A DNA stretch of 64,000 nucleotides from Streptomyces rishiriensis (GTDB taxonomy: Bacteria; Actinomycetota; Actinomycetes; Streptomycetales; Streptomycetaceae). This document shows positions 7,969 through 15,779 of this stretch, one piece after another (position 1 is the first letter of the stretch; the number at the start of each line of letters is the position of its first letter). Where the stretch lies: positions 1 to 64,000 of the forward strand of contig NZ_BEWA01000028.1 of NCBI RefSeq assembly GCF_003112535.1, read 5' to 3'. The notes beneath the pieces were generated by a model. That model saw nothing but the letters and a program-made list of their open reading frames with translations. It was not told where the DNA came from and did not search any database. A program made the position numbers and the translations under genes.

Positions 7969-9204
7969 CTAGCCCGCGTCCTCGCTGTCGATGCCCAGGC
8001 CCGGGAGCAGGCCGGGCAGGAGGGGCGGGAGGGTGACGTCCGGCCGGGTGCTGGGAGTGCTGGTCGGGGCGGTGCTGCCGTTGTCCTTCGGGGGGTCGAG
8101 CAGGCCGCCGGTGTCGCCGCCGAGCAGGCCGTCGTCGTCTCCGGTGGCGCCGGAGGAGGACTTGCCGGGGGTGCCGGGCGTGGTGCCGCCGCCCGCGGAC
8201 GACTCCTTGCCCGGGCCGGCGCCGGGGGTGGTCGAGCGGCCGGTCTCCGAGGCGCCGGTGGACGCCGGGCCGGAGCCGTGGCGGGCGCTGCCGCTCGGGG
8301 CGGGCGGCTGCGGCAGCAGGGACTGCAGCGGCGCGACCTCCTCGTCTATGGCTTCGAAGACCGACGAGACCTGCTGACTGACGTCGCCGAGCTGGACCGG
8401 CAGGCGGTCGCGCAGGGCGCCCCAGGCCTCGCGGTGCGAGCGGGTGAACGCGTCGAGAGCCTGGATGGGGCCCAGGGAGTGGGGATCGCGTTGGTACGCC
8501 TCGTGGAGGAGGCGGTGGCCTTCCGTCGCGTCGTGCTGCATGCCGTTCAGGGCGCGGCGGATCTCGCCGAGGGACTCGTGGTCGAGGTCGCCGCTGCGGC
8601 CCCGTTCCATGAGGCGGCGGGCTTCGCTGAGCCGGGTGGAGGCCTGGTCGAGGTAGGTGCGACCGCGTTCGTCGTCACCGTCGGCCAGGTAGTTGAGTTT
8701 GAAGTCCTCGATGCCGCGCTTCAGTCCGTAGAGCCCGTCGCCGGGAAGGGCGTCGGAGCTGGCCGCGGCGACGCCGCCGAAGGCGCCGGCCGCGACGCCG
8801 ACGCTGAGGCCGCCCGCGGTGAGGCCCTTGGCCAGACGGGAACGCGGTCGCAGTTTGCCCAGGGGACCGGCCCGGTGTGTGCCCTTCGCCCGGTGGGAGC
8901 GCGGCTCCGGCACCGAGGGTCCCGCCGCTTCGCCTCCCGCGGTGCCCGCCTGCAGCATGGCCTCCATGGCGGCGACCAACTGGGCCCGCTGGACGACCTT
9001 GACCTCGGGGTCGAGTTCCGGCTTGGGCAGCTCGGCGAGACTCGTGGCGAGGGCCAGAATGCGGCCCTGCTCGGTCTGGTCCGCAGCGGCCGGCGTCGGC
9101 GGTGATCCTTCGGTCTGCTCGGCCGCCGTGTCCTGGTCGGAATGCTCCTCCAGGGCCTGGGCGAAGGCGTTCGCCCGCCGGTGTGCCGATACGTTCGCGA
9201 TCAC
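7969..9204 (-). CDS. rsbN: RsbN-like membrane anti-sigma factor for BldN
   Basis: 411 residues. A cytosolic N-terminal part (about 1-120, LEEHSD and LATSLAELPKPELDP segments) is followed by a basic stretch, one membrane helix near residues 130-152 rich in Gly/Ala/Val, a DUF5667-like helical extracellular region (LYGLKRGIEDFKLNYL) and a Pro/Ser/Gly/Thr-rich tail. The gene is directly downstream of bldN on the same strand, as for RsbN, which sequesters BldN. GTG 9204 is preferred: AGGAG is 8 bases upstream, whereas it abuts GTG 9213. Confidence 0.85.
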   Translation of the reverse strand: MIANVSAHRRANAFAQALEEHSDQDTAAEQTEGSPPTPAAADQTEQGRILALATSLAELPKPELDPEVKVVQRAQLVAAMEAMLQAGTAGGEAAGPSVPEPRSHRAKGTHRAGPLGKLRPRSRLAKGLTAGGLSVGVAAGAFGGVAAASSDALPGDGLYGLKRGIEDFKLNYLADGDDERGRTYLDQASTRLSEARRLMERGRSGDLDHESLGEIRRALNGMQHDATEGHRLLHEAYQRDPHSLGPIQALDAFTRSHREAWGALRDRLPVQLGDVSQQVSSVFEAIDEEVAPLQSLLPQPPAPSGSARHGSGPASTGASETGRSTTPGAGPGKESSAGGGTTPGTPGKSSSGATGDDDGLLGGDTGGLLDPPKDNGSTAPTSTPSTRPDVTLPPLLPGLLPGLGIDSEDAG

Positions 9205-9334
9205 AGGCGGCACCTCCTCTCGTCATGACGGTCGACTCCCGGGGGGTCCTGAGGGTTGCACGCCCTCGGCCGGTTCCACACGATCGAGTGATCGGGGTCG
9301 GCCGGGACGTGACCACAGGGAGCCTGTATCCCGC

Positions 9335-9363
9335 ACAACGACTGGCGCGGCACTTGGGTTACG
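9335..9363 (-). promoter_or_regulatory. Putative BldN-dependent promoter of rsbN
   Basis: On the minus strand CGTAAC (9363-9358) and CGTTGT (9340-9335) are spaced 17 bases. The reported BldN consensus is close to CGTAAC - 16/17 - CGTTGA, so 11 of 12 bases fit. It sits about 120 bases before the rsbN start, within the bldN-rsbN gap. RsbN of S. venezuelae is reported to be BldN-dependent, which agrees. Confidence 0.65.
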
Positions 9364-9450
9364 GACGGCGGATGATGGGATCGGGAAGTCAACGGACTTT
9401 CACTGAAAGTGAGTTGGGGATGGCTGACGGTAGGCCGCCGACGGGTCGGG

Positions 9451-10233
9451 TCAGCGGGCGTCTTCCGGCAGGAGGCGGGCGAGGGTGCGGACGGCCCGGT
9501 ACTGCAGCGTCTTGATGGCGCCCTCGTTCTTGCCCATCACGCGAGCGGTCTCGGCGACGGAGAGGCCCTGCAGGAACCGGAGTGTCACGCACTCCTGCTG
9601 CTGGGGGTTGAGTCGGCGCACCGCGTCCAGCAGTGCGGCGTTGGAGAGGGACTCCAGGACGGAGTCCTCGGGTGAGCGCTCGACCTCGTTGGCGTCGAGC
9701 ATCTCGCCGGTGGTCACTTCCAGCCGGAAGCGGCTCGACTTGAAGTGGTCGGCGACGAGGTTGCGGGCGATGGTGACGAGCCAGGCGCCGAAGTCGCGGC
9801 CCTGCCAGGTGAACGTCCCGATGCGGCGCAGGGCGCGCAGGAACGTCTCGCTGGTGAGGTCCTCGGCTGTCGCCTTGCCGCCCACCCGGTAGTAGATGTA
9901 GCGGTACACGGTGTCGCTGTACTGGTCGTACAGCCGCCCGAAGGCGTCGGCCTCGCCGGCCTGTGCGCGTTCGACGAGATCCATCATCCGGGCGCTGTCG
10001 CTGTCGGCGGCCGGTCGGCGGGTGGCGGTGGGCGCGCCGGTCGCGCGTCCTCTTCTGCCGACCGCGGCGCTGCCTTCCGCCAGTGCATAGCACGGGCCCG
10101 CCGGAGTGGCGGCGGCGAAGGCGGGGACGGCGTACGCGGTGGGGACGAAGCCGCGCAACAGGTCCTGGACCGTAGCGACCGTTGCGCGCAGCGTAGCCAG
10201 GCCCGAGGTGTCAACCCCGACGTGTGGGTACAC
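9451..10233 (-). CDS. bldN: ECF sigma factor BldN with N-terminal pro-sequence
   Basis: 260 residues from GTG 10233 (GGGAG upstream). The first ~82 residues are an extension without sigma homology, matching the known ~86-residue pro-sequence removed from BldN. Sigma region 2 starts near MMDLVERAQAGEADAFGRLY and includes the DLTSETFLRALR and FGAWLVTIARN segments. Region 4 carries QQECVTLRFLQGLSVAETA. In S. coelicolor BldN is required for aerial mycelium formation and activates bldM, chaplin and rodlin genes. The rsbN gene follows. Confidence 0.95.
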   Translation of the reverse strand: MYPHVGVDTSGLATLRATVATVQDLLRGFVPTAYAVPAFAAATPAGPCYALAEGSAAVGRRGRATGAPTATRRPAADSDSARMMDLVERAQAGEADAFGRLYDQYSDTVYRYIYYRVGGKATAEDLTSETFLRALRRIGTFTWQGRDFGAWLVTIARNLVADHFKSSRFRLEVTTGEMLDANEVERSPEDSVLESLSNAALLDAVRRLNPQQQECVTLRFLQGLSVAETARVMGKNEGAIKTLQYRAVRTLARLLPEDAR

Positions 10234-10411
10234 GGGACTCCCAGAGGCAGAGCTTCCATCACGTGCAGTGCGGAACCTTTCACCCGTCGTAGCGACGGGA
10301 GGGGTGCCGGATTGCGTCTGAGGAGAATAACGCTTCGTACAGGCCCTGCTACACCGAGTTGCTCAAATCATCGATTACGTCGCTTCTGTGGCCTATTGGC
10401 GCTCGATCAAG

Positions 10412-10424
10412 TTACGCAGGATGA
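10412..10424 (+). promoter_or_regulatory. Putative BldD box in the bldN promoter region
   Basis: TTACGCAGGATGA fits the BldD consensus TnACnC(A/T)GnGTnA at all fixed positions but one (A for G). It lies about 180 bases upstream of the bldN start. BldD directly represses bldN in S. coelicolor, so the place is the expected one. Confidence 0.55.
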
Positions 10425-10617
10425 CCGATTGATGATCGGAAGGGTTCGAGTTTCGGGTCGGTCCGGGGCGGGTTGTGGCTGTCCGCGGACAACAGGACTG
10501 CGTGTGGGGTTACGGGGGTACGACCGTTGGATTGGCCGGGTTTCCTCGTGGGTGTGGAGTGTCGTCGGGCGGCATGACGGAGCGGCCGGGCGATTGTCGT
10601 ACCGCCGCGGCCGCTGT

Positions 10618-10720
10618 CCTCGCGCCTTCGCGCCTTCGCGCCTCGCTGTCCTCGTGCTTTCGGGCCTTCGTGCCGTCGCGTAGTGCGCCGTCGGGCCTTC
10701 GCGCCGTCGGTTCTCGCGCC
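10618..10720. repeat. Imperfect short direct repeats (CGCGCCTT-like) between bldN and the HAD gene
   Basis: The roughly 500-base gap between bldN and the HAD-IB gene holds the bldN promoter region near bldN. Next to the 3' end of the HAD gene it carries several copies of CGCGCCTTCG, GGGCCTTCG and GTGCCGTCG. There is no convincing ORF. It looks like slippage-derived sequence. Confidence 0.5.
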
Positions 10721-10736
10721 CGCGTGGGGCCGGCCC

Positions 10737-11672
10737 CTACCGCCGTCGCCGGTGCAGGGCGATGGCCGCCGCGGTGCCGCCCGCGACCGCTCCCACGCCC
10801 GCCGCCGCCGGGATGCCGACCTTCGCCGCCTTGCGGCCCGTGCGGTAGTCGCGCAGCCGCCAGTCGAGGGTGTGCGCGTGCCTGCGCAGCTTGGCGTCGG
10901 GGTTGATGGCGTAGGGGTGGCCGACCAGGGACAGCATCGGGATGTCGTTGTGGGAGTCGCTGTAGGCGGCGCAGCGCGAGAGGTCCAGGTTCTCCGCGGC
11001 CGCCAGCGCGCGCACCGCCTCCGCCTTCGCGGGCCCGTGCAGCGGCTCGCCGACCAGCTTGCCGGTGTAGACGCCGTCGACGGACTCCGCGACGGTGCCC
11101 AGCGCGCCGGTGAGGCCGAGGCGGCGGGCGATCACCTGGGCGATCTCCACCGGGGCGGCCGTGACCAGCCACACCTTCTGGCCGGCGTCGAGGTGCGCCT
11201 GGGCGAGGGCGCGGGTGCCCGGCCAGATGCGCTCGGCCATGTACTCGTCGTAGATCTCCTCGCCGATCGACATCAGCTCGGAGACGCGGTGGCCCTGCAC
11301 GATGGACAGCGCCGAGTCGCGGGCCTCCTGCATGTGCTCGGGGTCCTCGACGCCGGCCAGCCGGAACCAGGCCTGCTGCCAGGCGAAGCGGACCAGGTCG
11401 CGGGTCTCGAAGAACTTCCGTTTGTAGAGGCCGCGGCCGAAGTGGAAGAGCGCCGCGCCCTGCATGACGGTGTTGTCGAGGTCGAAGAAGGCGGCGGCCA
11501 TCGCGTCGCCGTGCACCGGGAACTGCGGTTCCCGGGGGGAGACGTCCAGGGCGTCCTGGGAGTCCAGGGCCTGGGTGGACTTGCGGGCTGCCTCCGCCGA
11601 GGCCTCGCCTGCCAACACGCTCCGCGCCGTGGCGGAGCGCCTACGGGGAGTGAGCCATCCTAGAGCGGCCAT
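10737..11672 (-). CDS. HAD-IB family phosphatase (SerB-like)
   Basis: 311 residues from ATG 11672. Motif I is FFDLDNTVMQG near residue 62, motif II VTAAPVEIAQV, and motif IV AYSDSHNDIPML; these define the HAD-IB group (PSP-like hydrolases). The N-terminal ~55 residues are variable and basic. The last ~30 residues contain a Gly/Ala/Val-rich stretch ending in HRRRR, possibly a C-terminal membrane anchor. The substrate is unknown. It lies convergent to nothing and faces the glutaredoxin gene divergently. Confidence 0.85.
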   Translation of the reverse strand: MAALGWLTPRRRSATARSVLAGEASAEAARKSTQALDSQDALDVSPREPQFPVHGDAMAAAFFDLDNTVMQGAALFHFGRGLYKRKFFETRDLVRFAWQQAWFRLAGVEDPEHMQEARDSALSIVQGHRVSELMSIGEEIYDEYMAERIWPGTRALAQAHLDAGQKVWLVTAAPVEIAQVIARRLGLTGALGTVAESVDGVYTGKLVGEPLHGPAKAEAVRALAAAENLDLSRCAAYSDSHNDIPMLSLVGHPYAINPDAKLRRHAHTLDWRLRDYRTGRKAAKVGIPAAAGVGAVAGGTAAAIALHRRRR

Positions 11673-11774
11673 GGCGTGAGCATAGCCATTCTGTGCGGTG
11701 GTTCCGGATCCGAGAGGTTCGAAGGGTGTGAACTCTCCGCGGCCCTGCCGTGAAAGAAGGGCGAGAATGGCGGC

Positions 11775-12050
11775 ATGAGTCCCCTCTTTCGACGTAAGGC
11801 CGGCCCGGGCGGGCGGTCGGTCACGCTGATCCGCAAGTCCGGCTGCCATCTGTGCGACGACGCGGAGCGTGTCGTCGACAAGGTCTGCGGGGAACTCGGC
11901 GTGCCCTGGGAGCAGAAGGACATCGCCGACGACCGGGAACTGTACGACCGGTACTGGGAGCAGATCCCCGTCGTCCTCGTGGACGGCAGGCAGCACACCT
12001 TCTGGCGGGTGGACGAGGACCGGCTGCGCAGGGAGCTGACCGGCCGATGA
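11775..12050 (+). CDS. Glutaredoxin-like protein (DUF836)
   Basis: 91 residues with thioredoxin-fold signatures: a strand VTLIRKSGCHLC with the CxxC pair Cys24/Cys27, then IPVVLVDG (cis-Pro loop) near residue 65. It belongs to the small DUF836/glutaredoxin-like proteins and probably acts as a cytosolic thiol oxidoreductase. It lies upstream of the redox sensor rex, on the same strand with a 250-base gap. Confidence 0.85.
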   Translation: MSPLFRRKAGPGGRSVTLIRKSGCHLCDDAERVVDKVCGELGVPWEQKDIADDRELYDRYWEQIPVVLVDGRQHTFWRVDEDRLRRELTGR

Positions 12051-12203
12051 ACTGACTGATCAGTACAAGGACACGCCGAACGTCGCTTAGGATCGATGGC
12101 GGTTCGGTCTCGGGGGCGGGATTCACGAGGAGAGTGGCGGTTTTGCCCCCTGGAATGACGCGCGTGACCCCGGTCACGTTGGCCGGGCAAATCGGACACC
12201 ATC

Positions 12204-12223
12204 TTTGTGCACGCGTTCACAAA
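12204..12223 (+). promoter_or_regulatory. Rex operator (ROP) upstream of rex-hemACD
   Basis: TTTGTGCACGCGTTCACAAA is a near-perfect palindrome fitting the Rex site TGTGAAC-N-GTTCACA with one mismatch per half. It ends 75 bases before the rex start. In S. coelicolor Rex represses its own rex-hemACD operon when NADH/NAD+ is low, and releases the DNA when NADH is high. Confidence 0.85.
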
Positions 12224-12298
12224 GACATAGCCTGCTGTCGACGGGGCGGTCTGGGAACGTACGACCGCCCACAGCCCCGCTCTACCCGCAGGAGCACC

Positions 12299-13063
12299 GT
12301 GGCAACTGGCCGAACTCACCGACCGGCGACCCGTAGCCGAGGGATTCCCGAGGCCACCGTCGCCCGCCTTCCGCTGTACCTTCGCGCGCTGACCGCACTG
12401 TCGGAGCGCTCGGTGCCCACGGTCTCCTCCGAGGAGCTCGCGGCCGCGGCGGGAGTCAACTCCGCCAAGCTGCGCAAGGACTTCTCCTACCTCGGTTCCT
12501 ACGGGACGCGGGGCGTCGGCTACGACGTCGAGTACCTCGTCTACCAGATCTCCCGTGAGCTGGGGCTCACCCAGGACTGGCCGGTCGTGATCGTCGGCAT
12601 CGGAAACCTCGGCGCGGCGCTCGCCAACTACGGCGGTTTCGCCTCGCGCGGCTTCCGGGTCGCGGCGCTCATCGACGCCGACCCGGCCATGGCCGGCAAG
12701 CAGGTCGCCGGGATCGCCGTCCAGCACAGCGACGGCCTGGAGAAGATCATCTCCGACAACGGCGTCTCCATCGGCGTCATCACCACCCCGCCGTCCGTCG
12801 CCCAGCAGGTCTGCGACCGGCTCGTGGCCGCCGGCGTCACCTCCATCCTGAACTTCGCGCCGACCGTGCTGTCCGTGCCCGACGGTGTCGACGTGCGCAA
12901 GGTCGACCTCTCCATCGAGCTGCAGATCCTCGCCTTCCACGAGCAGCGCAAGGCAGGCGAGGAGGCCGCTCTGAACGAGGCCGCCCTCGCCGCGCCCGCC
13001 GGCCGTGGCGACTCCACCGACCAGGGACCCGACGGGGACGTGCCCGCCGTGATGCCGGCATGA
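12299..13063 (+). CDS. rex: Redox-sensing transcriptional repressor Rex
   Basis: 254 residues from GTG 12299 with AGGAG at 7 bases. The N-terminal winged helix (residues ~20-80) includes LPLYLRAL and the conserved KLRKDFSYLGSYGTRG. The Rossmann domain has VVIVGIGNLGAALANY for NADH binding. The C-terminal helix swaps between subunits in the dimer. It represses respiratory and haem genes in response to the NADH/NAD+ ratio. The stop overlaps the hemA start by 4 bases. Confidence 0.95.
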   Translation: MATGRTHRPATRSRGIPEATVARLPLYLRALTALSERSVPTVSSEELAAAAGVNSAKLRKDFSYLGSYGTRGVGYDVEYLVYQISRELGLTQDWPVVIVGIGNLGAALANYGGFASRGFRVAALIDADPAMAGKQVAGIAVQHSDGLEKIISDNGVSIGVITTPPSVAQQVCDRLVAAGVTSILNFAPTVLSVPDGVDVRKVDLSIELQILAFHEQRKAGEEAALNEAALAAPAGRGDSTDQGPDGDVPAVMPA

Positions 13064-14778
13064 GTCTCCTCGTCGTCGGGCTGAGCCACCGCAGCGCCCC
13101 CGTGAGCGTGCTGGAGCGGGCGTCGCTGTCCACGGACGCCCAGGCCAAGCTGCTCCAGGACACCGTCGCCGCCGAACCGGCCGCCGAGGCCGCCGTCCTG
13201 GCCACCTGCAACCGGATCGAGCTGTACGCCGACGTGGACAAGTTCCACGCGGGCGTCGCCGAGCTGTCCACGCTGCTCGCCCAGCACAGCGGGGTCGGCC
13301 TGGAGGAGCTCACTCCCTATCTCTACGTGCACTACGAGGACCGTGCCGTCCACCACTTCTTCTCGGTGGCCTGCGGGCTGGACTCCATGGTCGTGGGCGA
13401 GGGCCAGATCCTCGGGCAGATCAAGGACTCGCTGGCGCGGGCGCAGGAGCTGCACACCGCCGGACGGCTGCTGAACGACCTGTTCCAGCAGGCCCTGCGG
13501 GTCGGCAAGCGCGCCCACTCCGAGACCGGCATCGACCGCGCCGGGCAGTCCCTGGTCACCTTCGGCCTGGAGCAGCTGGCCGCGGGCGAGGACGTGCGGG
13601 GCTGGGCACGGGGCAAGCGCGCCCTGGTGATCGGCGCGGGATCCATGTCCTCACTGGCCGCCGCGACCCTGGCGCGCGCCGGGGTCGCCGAGGTCGTCGT
13701 CGCCAACCGCACCCTCGACCGCGCCGAGCGGCTGGCCCAGATACTGGCCGAGGCCGACGGTGGGCACGTGTCGGCCCGCGCGGTACCGATGGAGTCGGTG
13801 CCGGCCGAGCTGACACGTGCCGACGTGGCCGTCTCCTGTACCGGGGCGACGGGCCTGGTCCTGACCGCGGAGTCGGTCGCTTCGGCGGTCGAGGGCCGCA
13901 CCGGCGCGCCCGCCGCCTTCGACGAGGGGGACGCGCCGACGGACGTACGGCCGCTGCCGCCCACCTCCCTCGGCAGCGACGACAACTGTCCTCTCGACCT
14001 GGCCGCCGTGCAGCAGTCCGGCGTGCGGCAGACGGGGTTCTCCGTGATCGGGGAGGCCGCCGTCGCCGGGATGGACGCGGCCACGCTGGAGCAGCACGCC
14101 GCCTGGGTCGACAACGCCACCGTCGACCGGCGGCTCGCCGGCCGGCGCGGCCCCGAGGCCGACGCCGAGCTGATCGTCGCGCTCGCCGCGACCGCCGCGA
14201 CCGTGGGACGCATCCCCGAGCGGCGCGTCCCCGAGCAGGTCGCCCCGCTCGTGCGGCCGCAGCCCGTGCTCTTCCTGCTCGACCTCGCGATGCCGCGGGA
14301 CGTCGACGCGGCCGCCCACCGGCTGGCCGGAGTACGACTGGTCGACATCGAGTCGCTCTCCGAGGCCTCCGCCGACGCGCCCATGGCCGCCGACGTCGAC
14401 CAGGTGCGGCGGATCGTCGCCGACGAGGTCGCGGCCTTCGGCGCGGCACAGCGGGCCGCGCACATCACGCCGACCGTGGTCGCGCTGCGTGCCATGGCCG
14501 CCGACGTCGTGGCCGGCGAGATCGCCCGGCTCGACGGGCGGCTGCCCGGCCTGGACGACAAGCACCGCGCCGAGATCACGCAGACCGTGAAGCGCGTCGT
14601 CGACAAGCTGTTGCACGCGCCGACCGTGCGGGTCAAGCAGCTCGCCGCCGAACCCGGCGGCGCCGGGTACGCGGACGCGCTGCGGACTCTGTTCGACCTC
14701 GACCAGGAGACGGTGGCCGCCGTGTCCCGGGCCGAGGACAGCACCGAGAAGACATCAGAGAACCGAGGGCCGGCATGA
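13060..14778 (+). CDS. hemA: Glutamyl-tRNA reductase
   Basis: 572 residues, catalysing NADPH-dependent reduction of glutamyl-tRNA(Glu) to glutamate-1-semialdehyde, the first step of C5-pathway haem synthesis. The N-terminal catalytic domain carries Cys50 in LATCNRIELY. Other conserved segments are GEGQILGQIK, the NADPH domain GAGSMSSLAAATL, and the C-terminal dimerisation helices. It is longer than the ~420 residues usual elsewhere because of an insertion of about 110 residues between the NADPH domain and LFLLDLAMPRDVD, as in other Streptomyces. Second gene of the rex operon. Confidence 0.95.
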   Translation: MSLLVVGLSHRSAPVSVLERASLSTDAQAKLLQDTVAAEPAAEAAVLATCNRIELYADVDKFHAGVAELSTLLAQHSGVGLEELTPYLYVHYEDRAVHHFFSVACGLDSMVVGEGQILGQIKDSLARAQELHTAGRLLNDLFQQALRVGKRAHSETGIDRAGQSLVTFGLEQLAAGEDVRGWARGKRALVIGAGSMSSLAAATLARAGVAEVVVANRTLDRAERLAQILAEADGGHVSARAVPMESVPAELTRADVAVSCTGATGLVLTAESVASAVEGRTGAPAAFDEGDAPTDVRPLPPTSLGSDDNCPLDLAAVQQSGVRQTGFSVIGEAAVAGMDAATLEQHAAWVDNATVDRRLAGRRGPEADAELIVALAATAATVGRIPERRVPEQVAPLVRPQPVLFLLDLAMPRDVDAAAHRLAGVRLVDIESLSEASADAPMAADVDQVRRIVADEVAAFGAAQRAAHITPTVVALRAMAADVVAGEIARLDGRLPGLDDKHRAEITQTVKRVVDKLLHAPTVRVKQLAAEPGGAGYADALRTLFDLDQETVAAVSRAEDSTEKTSENRGPA

Positions 14779-15779
14779 GCGGCATGAGTACGAAGGCACT
14801 GAGACTGGGGACCAGGCGGAGCAAGCTCGCCATGGCCCAGTCCGGGCAGGTGGCGGACGCCGTGAGCCAGGTGACCGGACGGCCCGTGGAGCTCGTCGAG
14901 ATCACCACCTACGGTGACGTCTCCCGTGAGCACCTCGCGCAGATCGGCGGCACGGGCGTCTTCGTGACCGCGCTGCGCGACGCGCTGGCCCAGGGCGAGA
15001 TCGACTTCGCGGTTCACTCGCTGAAGGACCTCCCCACCACGCAGCCCGAGGACCTGGTCCTGGCCGCGATACCCGTGCGCGAGGACCCCCGGGACGTGAT
15101 CGTCGCCCGGGACGCGCTGAAGTTCGCCGACCTGCCGCGCGGGGCGCGCATCGGCACGGGCTCGCCGCGCCGCATGGCGCAGCTGAACGCGTACGCGCGC
15201 AGCCACGGGCTGGACATACACGCCGTGCCGATACGCGGGAACGTCGACACCCGCATCCGGTACGTGCACGACGGCGAGCTGGACGCGGTGGTGCTGGCCG
15301 CGGCCGGCCTGAGCCGCATCGGCCGCCTCGACGAGGTCACCGACTTCCTGTCGATAGACACGGTTCTGCCCGCTCCCGGCCAGGGAGCACTGGCGATCGA
15401 ATGCGCCGCGCACGACGCAGCGCTGATCGCCGCCCTCGGTGAGCTCGACGACCCCTTCACCCGGGTCGCCGTGACCGCCGAACGGTCCCTGCTCGCCGCC
15501 CTGGAGGCCGGCTGCAGCGCCCCTGTGGGCGCGCTGGCCGACCTTCCCCCGCTCTCGGCTCCGCTCGAGCGGGGAAGCGCCCGGGGCGACGGGCAGATTG
15601 TCAACGAAATGCGCCTGCGGGGCGTCGTCGGGACCACCGACGGCTCTCGCATGGTGCAGCTGTCCACCACCGGTCCCGTGCCCGAGACGCACGACGGGGC
15701 AATGGCGCTCGGTCGCGAACTCGCCGCCGAGATGCTCGCCCAGGGCGCGGCCGGTCTGATGGGGGAGCAAGCACAGTGA
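14775..15779 (+). CDS. hemC: Porphobilinogen deaminase (hydroxymethylbilane synthase)
   Basis: 334 residues (331 if ATG 14784 is used). It joins four porphobilinogens into hydroxymethylbilane. The dipyrromethane cofactor cysteine is Cys247 in LEAGCSAPVG. Arg-rich substrate sites RIGTGSPRR and IRGNVDTRI and the DFAVHSLKDLPT segment with catalytic Asp are present. A 4-base overlap with hemA and one with hemD show tight coupling. Confidence 0.95.
   Translation: MSGMSTKALRLGTRRSKLAMAQSGQVADAVSQVTGRPVELVEITTYGDVSREHLAQIGGTGVFVTALRDALAQGEIDFAVHSLKDLPTTQPEDLVLAAIPVREDPRDVIVARDALKFADLPRGARIGTGSPRRMAQLNAYARSHGLDIHAVPIRGNVDTRIRYVHDGELDAVVLAAAGLSRIGRLDEVTDFLSIDTVLPAPGQGALAIECAAHDAALIAALGELDDPFTRVAVTAERSLLAALEAGCSAPVGALADLPPLSAPLERGSARGDGQIVNEMRLRGVVGTTDGSRMVQLSTTGPVPETHDGAMALGRELAAEMLAQGAAGLMGEQAQ

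Noticed and set aside
10441..10460. GGTTCGAGTTTCGG resembling a tRNA T-loop
   Set aside because: No cloverleaf: neither a T-stem pair nor an acceptor, D or anticodon arm can be drawn around it.
13332..15770. 812-codon minus-strand frame opposite hemA and hemC
   Set aside because: Shadow of two well-conserved genes, with no motif of its own.
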